Assembly (NCBI GenBank): GCA_949739095.1
Contig: CATIYX010000057.1
Coordinates: forward strand, 1-8,744
Reading direction: 5' to 3'
Source of the DNA: an uncultured Clostridia bacterium
Lineage (GTDB): Bacteria > Bacillota > Clostridia > RUG12999
Length of the DNA: 8,744 nucleotides
Position 1 is the stretch's first letter. Every line of letters starts with the position of its first letter. Under the pieces are notes generated by a model. The model made no database searches, was not told the origin of the DNA, and saw only the letters and a program-made list of their open reading frames with translations. Position numbers and translations under genes: made by a program. Below are positions 1 through 5,425 of this stretch, piece after piece.

Positions 1-60
1 AAAGATTGCGGCTCCTGCAACTACCGCACAAAATGCAGTTGCTTTTTTGCCAAGTTTCAT
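1..60 (-). CDS. Start of an exported protein (N-terminal fragment, 20 codons)
   Basis: An ATG at 60-58 opens a reading frame that runs off the window after 20 codons. The residues are MKLGKKATAFCAVVAGAAIF. This has the shape of a Sec signal peptide: a short basic n-region (K2, K5, K6) followed by an unbroken hydrophobic/small-residue stretch from residue 7. A strong ribosome binding site (GGGAGG, about 8 bases before the ATG) supports translation. C11 does not sit in a convincing lipobox, so a lipoprotein is possible but not indicated. The mature protein is entirely outside the window and no family or function can be named. The 220-base gap before it and the palindrome there suggest its own transcription unit rather than a continuation of the DUF2344 operon. 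Confidence 0.75.
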   Translation of the reverse strand, partial: MKLGKKATAFCAVVAGAAIF

Positions 61-154
61 TGTGTTATCCTCCCATCCGCCGCTTTCGCCGGCATATTTT
101 TGCACCATGTCCATTCACTACAAAATCGTTTCTATCCGCTTTTGCAACCGAATG

Positions 155-170
155 AGATAAACGTTTATCT
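155..170. promoter_or_regulatory. Perfect 16-bp palindrome, candidate operator for the exported-protein gene
   Basis: The sequence AGATAAACGTTTATCT is its own reverse complement over all 16 bases. It lies about 95 bases upstream of the exported-protein ATG. On the minus strand a TATGAT (188-183) resembling a sigma-A -10 box lies just before it, which would place the palindrome at roughly +6 to +21, a common repressor position. No good -35 box is seen at the right spacing, so the promoter part is weak. The palindrome itself is certain; a regulatory role is inference. It has no T-run and is not a terminator. Confidence 0.4.
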
Positions 171-280
171 GGTACATTACTTATCATACCTGAACGGACT
201 TGAATATCTATAAATTAACTATTAACTTTTTATTAAATCTTGTAAACCTTTTCTTGAAAGTCAGATTTCGCCACAACATT

Positions 281-925
281 CTAAACAACCGGATGTCCTT
301 TTCCATCTAACAAAGCCGTTCTACAAATAGATTGTAGAGCAAGTTCACCACCCGCCATGTTCTGTTCCAGCGCTTGTAGCAGTAGCTCCGGTTTCAAACT
401 GGGCTGCCCTGCTTTGAGCACCGCTTTGAGTACGGTAGCGTTCTCCCATGGCACAAGTTCCAAACTTTGAATCATAGGACGAATATTGACCTGTTTCTCT
501 CCTTTTTTAGAACGTTTGAGCATAAGAATTTCTTCTTGTTTCATAAAATCATCCAACAGCTTCTTCGATATTGGTGTTGCAATACATATTTCATAAACTG
601 CCCATTCCAGCGCAGCAAATGGAGACTTTTTCTCATTCTCACAATATTTTAAAAGCCCAAATCCCCCTGGCATGGAACTAGAGAATCGTTTCTGTTCTTC
701 CGCGCAAAGCGGACGTTCAAACACAATTTCCACCAATTCGCTCTTGCTGGAAATGCCAACCCCCAAAGGCTGTGCAAACGTAATGAGCGGATGCGGATGA
801 AATCCCTGGCTATAGGATGCAGGCAGTTTTGCCCGCCGCATAGCACGCTCAAAAACGCGCAGCGTATCCAAATGGGACACATACTGCACACGCTGGTTTT
901 TGCTGAATGTATAGATATATTTCAC
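281..925 (-). CDS. DUF2344 / TIGR03936-family radical-SAM-associated protein
   Basis: This 214-residue protein matches the DUF2344 family, which is encoded beside, or fused to, TIGR03960-type radical SAM proteins in many Bacillota. The biochemical role of the pair is not established. Recognisable family features lie near the N-terminus: KYIYTFSK, then SHLDTLRVFERAMRRA (SHLD about residues 17-20), then YSQGFHPHP (about 38-46). The start is taken as the GTG at 925-923, not the in-frame ATG at 940. GGAGG lies 8 bases before the GTG, the family normally begins at this 'MKY..' position, and the GTG overlaps the TGA stop of the upstream gene as GTGA, a translational-coupling arrangement. It ends with TAG at 283-281. 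No convincing intrinsic terminator follows. It is likely made in fixed ratio with the radical SAM protein and works with it. Confidence 0.9.
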   Translation of the reverse strand: MKYIYTFSKNQRVQYVSHLDTLRVFERAMRRAKLPASYSQGFHPHPLITFAQPLGVGISSKSELVEIVFERPLCAEEQKRFSSSMPGGFGLLKYCENEKKSPFAALEWAVYEICIATPISKKLLDDFMKQEEILMLKRSKKGEKQVNIRPMIQSLELVPWENATVLKAVLKAGQPSLKPELLLQALEQNMAGGELALQSICRTALLDGKGHPVV

Positions 926-2763
926 TGTTTTTTCCTCCATTCTATGCAGTCAAGCCGTTGTGCCCCACAGCCGCTGCACACTTCGCGGCAATTAGGTGTT
1001 ACTTTTTCTGCATAGGCACGTTCACATTCCCGCCGCAAAAACGCCGCTACTACGCCGCAATCAATGTGCGCCCATGGAAGTGCTTCCTCAAAGGAACGTT
1101 TGCGCGCTGTATACCACATAGGGTCTACACCCGCTTTTTCAAATGCTTCCATCCAGCGTCCATACACAAAAAATTCGTCCCATCCATCATATTTACACCC
1201 TAATTTATGTGCCTCCTCCAATACGCGGCACAATTTTCTATCTCCGCGCGCAAATACGCCCTCTAAATGGCTGACATAGGACTCATGGTAGTTATAAGTA
1301 ATATGGCGAGAATGAATTGCCTCTTTTAACAACTTCTGCTTCTCTTTGAGCCTCTTAATGGTGTCCTGCGCCTCCCATTGGAAGGGCGTAAACGCCTTGG
1401 GAACAAAGGAGGATACGCTTACCGTAACGTTCACAAACTTTGCCCGTTTGCTTTTATCGACTGTATAAAAAGTATCTACCACCTTCTGCGCCAAATCCGC
1501 AATACCTAATATATCTTCTTCTGTCTCAGTTGGCAGTCCAATCATAAAATATAATTTAATATGCGACCATCCTCCTTCAAATGCAAGCCGCGCGCCGCGC
1601 ATAAGGTCCTCTTCCGTAATTCCTTTATTGATAACATCGCGCAGCCGCTGTGTTCCTGCTTCCGGCGCGAAGGTTAGTCCGCTTTTGCGCACCTTCTGCA
1701 CTTTTTCCATTAAATCCAGCGAAAAATTGTCAATTCGCAAAGATGGTAAAGATAAACTTACGCGCTCTTTTTCTGAAAACGAAAGCAAGCCCTCCATTAA
1801 AGTTGGTAATTGCGTGTAATCACTAGTACTCAAAGATGCCAAAGAAATTTCATCATAGCCCGTCGCGGCAATAAGTTTTTCGGCATAGTTACACAAAGTC
1901 GCACTATCTTTCTCCCGCACCGGCCGGTAAATCATACCCGCCTGGCAGAAACGGCAACCACGAATACAACCACGAAACACCTCCAGCATAACGCGGTCAT
2001 GCACAATTTCCATATAGGGCACCACCAGCTTGTCCGGAAAATAGACCCTGTCTAAATCTCGGATAATCCGTTTTTGAACCAGGTCCGGCACATCCGACCG
2101 GTTTGGCGTCAATCCCGCAAAATTCCCCTGTTCATCCCACTGCACATCATAGAACGCTGGGATATAAATTCCCTGCACTCCGGCAATTTGTTCTAAAAAT
2201 GCTTGCCGCGGTGCTTTGGAAGCTTTCCACTGCGCAAATATATCCAGCACTTCTGGCCAAATTTCTTCTCCTTCCCCCAATAGAAAAAAGTCAATAAAAT
2301 CTGCCAGCGGTTCAGGATTAAAAGCACACGGTCCGCCCGCACATACAAAGGGCATTCCCTCTTTCCGTTCTGCACTGCGCAGCGGAATATCTGCCAACTC
2401 CAGCATGTTTAAAATGTTGCTGTAACTCATCTCATATTGCAGCGTAAACCCAATAAAGTCAAAAGCAGATATAGGGTCCCTGCTTTCCAGTGCAAACAGC
2501 GGAACATCTGCCTGACGCATTTCTGTTTCCATATCCTCCCATGGTGCAAAAACACGTTCCACCCAAGTATCTTCACGTTCATTCAACAGGTGGTATAAAA
2601 TTTTCATACCCAAATGCGACATACCAATTTCATATACATCTGGAAAACAAAACGCAAAACGGGTCGTTACCTGCGCTGCTTCCTTCATAACACTGTTTAA
2701 TTCTCCGCCTGTATAGCGTGCTGCTTTTTGCACTTTATGTAATAATGGTTCTATTTCAATCAT
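922..2763 (-). CDS. B12-binding-type radical SAM protein, TIGR03960 family
   Basis: A 613-residue radical SAM protein of the TIGR03960 type. The N-terminal region (about residues 15-200) is the B12-binding-like domain, with the conserved PDVYEIGMSHLGMKILYHLL, ERVFAPWEDME and CAGGPCAFNPEPLADF blocks. The radical SAM core starts near residue 250. It carries the CxxxCxxC iron-sulfur motif C266-C270-C273 (GCIRGCRFC) and later SLPSLRID, TFAPEAGT and MIGLPTET segments typical of the fold. A second cysteine cluster at the very C-terminus (C592, C596, C599, C606) may hold another metal site. The substrate is unknown; RNA or ribosome modification has been a guess from neighbourhoods, not shown here. 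ATG at 2763, with GGAG 9 bases upstream and its own promoter. The length is normal for the family. The TGA stop overlaps the next gene's GTG. Confidence 0.95.
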   Translation of the reverse strand: MIEIEPLLHKVQKAARYTGGELNSVMKEAAQVTTRFAFCFPDVYEIGMSHLGMKILYHLLNEREDTWVERVFAPWEDMETEMRQADVPLFALESRDPISAFDFIGFTLQYEMSYSNILNMLELADIPLRSAERKEGMPFVCAGGPCAFNPEPLADFIDFFLLGEGEEIWPEVLDIFAQWKASKAPRQAFLEQIAGVQGIYIPAFYDVQWDEQGNFAGLTPNRSDVPDLVQKRIIRDLDRVYFPDKLVVPYMEIVHDRVMLEVFRGCIRGCRFCQAGMIYRPVREKDSATLCNYAEKLIAATGYDEISLASLSTSDYTQLPTLMEGLLSFSEKERVSLSLPSLRIDNFSLDLMEKVQKVRKSGLTFAPEAGTQRLRDVINKGITEEDLMRGARLAFEGGWSHIKLYFMIGLPTETEEDILGIADLAQKVVDTFYTVDKSKRAKFVNVTVSVSSFVPKAFTPFQWEAQDTIKRLKEKQKLLKEAIHSRHITYNYHESYVSHLEGVFARGDRKLCRVLEEAHKLGCKYDGWDEFFVYGRWMEAFEKAGVDPMWYTARKRSFEEALPWAHIDCGVVAAFLRRECERAYAEKVTPNCREVCSGCGAQRLDCIEWRKKQ

Positions 2764-2804
2764 TGCTCAACGCTCCATTGTCATATATTTGTTTCCCACC
2801 TACT

Positions 2805-2833
2805 ATCATACCCGAAATTTACTCATCATGCAA
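2805..2833 (-). promoter_or_regulatory. Sigma-A-like promoter of the radical SAM-DUF2344 operon
   Basis: On the minus strand TTGCAT (2833-2828) is followed, after exactly 17 bases, by TATGAT (2810-2805). The -10 matches the consensus at 5 of 6 positions and the -35 at 3 of 6 including TTG. Predicted transcription start is near 2798, giving a leader of about 35 bases before the ATG at 2763. It lies immediately after the spoIVFB terminator, so the two-gene operon can be expressed independently of the sporulation gene. Confidence 0.6.
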
Positions 2834-2841
2834 GTGTTTTC

Positions 2842-2875
2842 ATAAAAAAAGCCTCCGGCTTTTCGCCGGAAGCTT
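2842..2875 (-). terminator. Rho-independent terminator after spoIVFB
   Basis: An 11-position stem with one mismatch pairs 2849-2859 with 2865-2875 around a 5-base loop. Read on the minus strand the core is GCCGG-type with a GAAAA loop, followed directly by seven Ts (2850-2844). The stem begins at the base right after the spoIVFB TAA (2878-2876), so there is no 3' untranslated spacer. It also has a short T-run in the plus direction, but no plus-strand gene ends here. Confidence 0.92.
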
Positions 2876-3691
2876 TTATCTGAGACATTCTTTCACTAGA
2901 ATGCCGCCTCCATACTGTTCCATTTTATGATAGAGTCCGCTTGCTGTAACAAATCCTTGTACCTCTCCTTTTCCGTCAATCACGATACCAACTGCCGTTG
3001 CAGGCAAGTACCCCGCCGCCTCAACTGCTTTGGTTCTTTCGCTGATAATATAAGAAGAAGTGCGTTGCATATCATTACTTTTGACCAGCCCTGCTTCCAT
3101 AACAGGATTGATAACATCTTTCCTAGCAGTATATAGTACAAAAATTGCAATAAGTAACAGTGTAAAATTAAATCTTGTGACAAACAGAACGTATCCGCCC
3201 GCTAGCGCAAGCAACCCTCCAATAACGCCTCCCGTCACTCTGAGAATGCGTTTTGCCCGTTTCCGCCCTTGCCGCATGGATAAAACAGAATAAAAAATCT
3301 GTCCCCCATCCAGTGGAAAAACCGGCAGCAGATTCATAATCGCCAGCGCGATATTAGGCGCTATCCAAATGTCCCATCCATAGTGCCATGCTGCAATACC
3401 GAGTAACAGATTCACCAAAGGACCGCTTGCCGCAATGGGAATCATTTGCCGCGGTGGAAACAGACCGTGCTTGCCAGTTTCAATTTTCACACCAAAGGTA
3501 TGGATAATCACACTTTTAGGAATTTCTCCCACTAATTTCAGCATGGCACAATGTGCAAGTTCATGAATGAATACGCTTATCAAAATAGTAACGCCAGCCA
3601 TACCAGGCTGCAAGCAGGCAAAAGCGCCGACCGCAAATAATATGGAATAGTGTACAAAAATAGATTTATAGATTCTGATAATAACTACCAT
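2876..3691 (-). CDS. spoIVFB: SpoIVFB-type intramembrane M50 (site-2) metalloprotease
   Basis: A 271-residue polytopic membrane protease. In B. subtilis SpoIVFB sits in the outer forespore membrane and cleaves pro-sigma-K to switch on late mother-cell genes. Zinc-site residues are visible: HELAH (H43, E44, H47) in a hydrophobic segment, and NLLPVFPLDGG with N120 and D128 as the third ligand region. Hydrophobic segments lie near residues 14-30, 32-50, 86-105, 108-125, 155-170 and 172-188. The C-terminus (about 205-271) looks like a single shortened CBS-type domain, as in SpoIVFB. Family length is about 280-290 in Bacillus. The ATG at 3691 has a purine-rich GAAGGGG touching it, with no normal spacing; no better in-frame start exists and a stop lies just upstream. 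It follows the small membrane protein gene by 41 bases, the spoIVFA-spoIVFB order. A housekeeping M50 protease of unknown target is the alternative. Confidence 0.85.
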   Translation of the reverse strand: MVVIIRIYKSIFVHYSILFAVGAFACLQPGMAGVTILISVFIHELAHCAMLKLVGEIPKSVIIHTFGVKIETGKHGLFPPRQMIPIAASGPLVNLLLGIAAWHYGWDIWIAPNIALAIMNLLPVFPLDGGQIFYSVLSMRQGRKRAKRILRVTGGVIGGLLALAGGYVLFVTRFNFTLLLIAIFVLYTARKDVINPVMEAGLVKSNDMQRTSSYIISERTKAVEAAGYLPATAVGIVIDGKGEVQGFVTASGLYHKMEQYGGGILVKECLR

Positions 3692-3732
3692 CCCCTTCGC
3701 TAATTTGAACCGTAGAGGACGCCCTTATAAAT

Positions 3733-4176
3733 TTATGGTGTCACTGCAGGCGGTATTGGTTCAGATACAGGAGATGTTTCAGCAGACGCTTCCGGCACCG
3801 GAGTTTCCGTCGGAGATTCTTTTGGTGCAGTAGTTGTCTCTGGTGTAAGCGCCGCCTCCCCCGGTTGTACAGAAGCAGAAACTGGAGCTGTCTCTGCACC
3901 ACTCTCCGGCAACAACCGTTTTGCATCCACAAATTGTTTCACATATTGCATTGTTTCTTTCAAATTTGTGGTTTCTGATAGCTTTGCTTTGACATAATCT
4001 CGTACAGTTTTATCATCATGCACCACCATCCCCTGTGTAAATACAAACGCAATGACAATCATAATACAAACCAAAAGCTGAATAATAATTTTATATTCTT
4101 TCCAAATAGAAACCTCTTTTTCGTTTTCTCGCCGCCGGTTTGTACGGTCTCTGTCCCTTGTTCTTTTCACTGCCAT
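3733..4176 (-). CDS. Short single-pass membrane protein at the SpoIVFA position, no M23 domain
   Basis: A 147-residue protein. A very basic N-terminus (MAVKRTRDRDRTNRRR) precedes one membrane segment at about residues 29-48 (IIIQLLVCIMIVIAFVF). A charged region of about 40 residues follows (VRDYVKAKLSETTNLKETM), then a Pro/Thr/Glu/Ser/Ala-rich tail from about 89 to the end. This matches the front half of SpoIVFA-like proteins: basic tail, one TM helix, amphipathic stretch, Pro-rich linker. In those proteins an M23/LytM domain then follows; here the gene stops (TAA 3735-3733) and only 41 bases separate it from spoIVFB. SpoIVFA anchors and regulates SpoIVFB, so that role is inferred from position only. 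The ATG at 4176 is preferred (GGGGAGG 7 bases upstream) over an upstream in-frame TTG at 4230 lacking such a site. Confidence 0.75.
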   Translation of the reverse strand: MAVKRTRDRDRTNRRRENEKEVSIWKEYKIIIQLLVCIMIVIAFVFTQGMVVHDDKTVRDYVKAKLSETTNLKETMQYVKQFVDAKRLLPESGAETAPVSASVQPGEAALTPETTTAPKESPTETPVPEASAETSPVSEPIPPAVTP

Positions 4177-4393
4177 TTTTCTTCCTCCCCATCGTCTTTT
4201 GGACGTTTTCTTACCAAGCAAACACCTCAAACATTCTTCTATGCGTACAGGTGGTATATTCTATAAATATTGGAGAGGTTCATAATTTATACCGATTCTT
4301 GTAGATTCTATTTCAGGAAAATTAAATTCCATCTATTTATATAATTACGGCAGTGACTGTCATAGGACTATCATAATTCTATGACCGCCTTCA
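4177..4393. other. Intergenic spacer between the M15 peptidase and SpoIVFA-position genes
   Basis: This 217-base AT-rich stretch has no supported gene. It contains an inverted repeat of 7 bp (GTCATAG at 4359-4365 and CTATGAC at 4379-4385, 13-base loop) a few bases after the M15 peptidase stop. No T-run follows it on the minus strand, so it is not a clear terminator. No promoter box pair of good quality was found upstream of the 4176 start. A sporulation sigma-E promoter would be expected if this is a spoIVF operon, but I could not place one with confidence. Confidence 0.4.
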
Positions 4394-5152
4394 CTATTTA
4401 TCTAAATATTCCTCAAGACAGATACCACGTCGATATATTTCAGCTGCTGCCTCCTCTCCGACATAGCGAAAATGCCATGGCTCTGAACTAATACCGGTGA
4501 TATCCGTTTTATTTTCCGGATAGCGCAGAATAAAACCGTAGCGATAACTGTTTTCATGTAACCATTTCCATACAATAGCAGGCTCTTGCGACTTTTTGTC
4601 AGCACTCGTAATATCAAGGGCAAGTCCTATCTGATGTTCGCTGGTACCCGGACGCGCTACCCAGGTCTCTGCGATTTTCTTCGCCTCCCGCTGGGAATAT
4701 CCTTCCTGCCGGTATTTGTTTATTTCATCTTCCATCAGCTGTTGTTGTTTTTGTGTTGTCCGATAAGAGGAATATATCATCGGAAAAATACCGTCTTCTC
4801 TGGCGTCATCAAACATTTTTTGTAAATTTGGATAAATTCGCTCGTCAACTTGGTGTCCACCCGAAAGTGTTACCAGCGTAACATCAAAATTTTCAGGAAT
4901 CGGATTCCAGCGGTTCACCAGAAGCAGCTGCCACTCAGTATCAGCATTTTGACCAAAAACAATCCCCTTCATACTGTTGCAAGAGGCAAAAAACTTGTCC
5001 ACCATATCCTCAAAAAATGGACTATGCGCCATCTTAAAAACTGTCGTTCCCATCGCTAAAACCAAAAATATGCCTAATACCCGTCTTCCTGAATGTTTCT
5101 TTTTCCTGTTTGAATACTCTTGTGTTATCTGATATTGGACCGCCTTTTTCAT
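4394..5152 (-). CDS. VanY-type M15B D-alanyl-D-alanine carboxypeptidase, membrane-anchored
   Basis: A 252-residue zinc peptidase of the M15B (VanY/DdcY) family, which removes the terminal D-Ala from peptidoglycan stem peptides. A basic N-terminus is followed by a hydrophobic segment (about 24-40) acting as a membrane anchor or uncleaved signal, placing the enzyme outside the membrane. The catalytic domain starts near residue 80. It has YSSYRT with R131, the zinc motif SEHQIGLALD (H173, D180) and EPWHFRYVG (catalytic E224, zinc ligand H227), so every expected catalytic residue is present. The ATG at 5152 has AAGGAG about 10 bases upstream. There is no vanS/vanR or vanH/A/X gene nearby, so a role in normal wall remodelling or spore cortex is more likely than vancomycin resistance. 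It lies between clpX and the spoIVF-type pair and is separated from clpX by a terminator. Confidence 0.92.
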   Translation of the reverse strand: MKKAVQYQITQEYSNRKKKHSGRRVLGIFLVLAMGTTVFKMAHSPFFEDMVDKFFASCNSMKGIVFGQNADTEWQLLLVNRWNPIPENFDVTLVTLSGGHQVDERIYPNLQKMFDDAREDGIFPMIYSSYRTTQKQQQLMEDEINKYRQEGYSQREAKKIAETWVARPGTSEHQIGLALDITSADKKSQEPAIVWKWLHENSYRYGFILRYPENKTDITGISSEPWHFRYVGEEAAAEIYRRGICLEEYLDK

Positions 5153-5316
5153 TTGAATCGTTCTCCTTAAAACAGATTGAGTCCCTGCCTCATTTTTATA
5201 CTAGCAGACAAGTACTAAATATGCTTTAATATTTTATTAAAAATTTCCTGAAAAATCATTAAATAACAATTGTTTTTTATCGTAGCGCCAAAATTCGCCT
5301 ATAAAAAAATATCGCA

Positions 5317-5345
5317 ACTATCATGTATATCTGATACATTGTAAA
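5317..5345 (-). promoter_or_regulatory. Candidate promoter with an operator-like inverted repeat, M15 peptidase gene
   Basis: On the minus strand TTTACA (5345-5340) and GATAGT (5322-5317) are separated by 17 bases, matching the sigma-A -35 and -10 boxes at 5 of 6 and 4 of 6 positions. The spacer itself is an inverted repeat: ATGTAT, five bases, ATACAT (5339-5323). The leader to the ATG at 5152 would be about 155 bases and AT-rich. The spacing is good, but the -10 is imperfect and AT-rich DNA yields chance matches. A TATAAA nearer the gene (5200-5195) lacks a -35 partner. Confidence 0.35.
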
Positions 5346-5390
5346 TGAAAAAATTTCGGGCAATATTGCCATATACAAACGTCTCTTATC

Positions 5391-5418
5391 AAAAAAGGAC
5401 CTGCATATGCAGGTCCTT
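5391..5418 (-). terminator. Rho-independent terminator of the tig-clpP-clpX cluster
   Basis: A perfect 24-bp palindrome spans 5395-5418, with arms AAGGACCTGCAT and ATGCAGGTCCTT. On the minus strand it is followed at once by a run of Ts (As at 5391-5396 on the plus strand). It begins 7 bases after the clpX stop. The central bases form a small loop. It clearly separates clpX from the M15 peptidase gene. Confidence 0.93.
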
Positions 5419-5425
5419 ACAAAAT

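Noticed and set aside
3741..3932. Alternative-frame reading inside the SpoIVFA-position gene that might be a frameshifted M23 remnant
   Set aside because: The alternate frame is Arg/Leu/Gln-rich with no M23 motif (no HxxxD or HxH), so it is only a shadow of the Pro/Thr-rich tail.
4177..4230. Longer form of the SpoIVFA-position protein from a TTG at 4230
   Set aside because: TTG start without a good ribosome binding site, whereas GGGGAGG precedes the ATG at 4176 at ideal spacing.
4177..4270. Sigma-E-type promoter for the spoIVF pair (CATAGAAG near 4243)
   Set aside because: The -10 resemblance is partial and no -35 element sits at the required spacing.
4359..4385. 7-bp inverted repeat after the M15 peptidase gene as a terminator
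   Set aside because: 13-base loop, weak AT-containing stem and no T-run on the minus strand.
4394..5152. Vancomycin-resistance vanY
   Set aside because: The enzyme class fits, but there are no vanR/S/H/A/X genes and the context is clp and sporulation genes, so a housekeeping wall role is more likely.
5359..5370. 12-bp palindrome GGCAATATTGCC between clpX and the M15 peptidase
   Set aside because: It is real but short, upstream of the candidate promoter, and not repeated elsewhere in the window; chance cannot be excluded.
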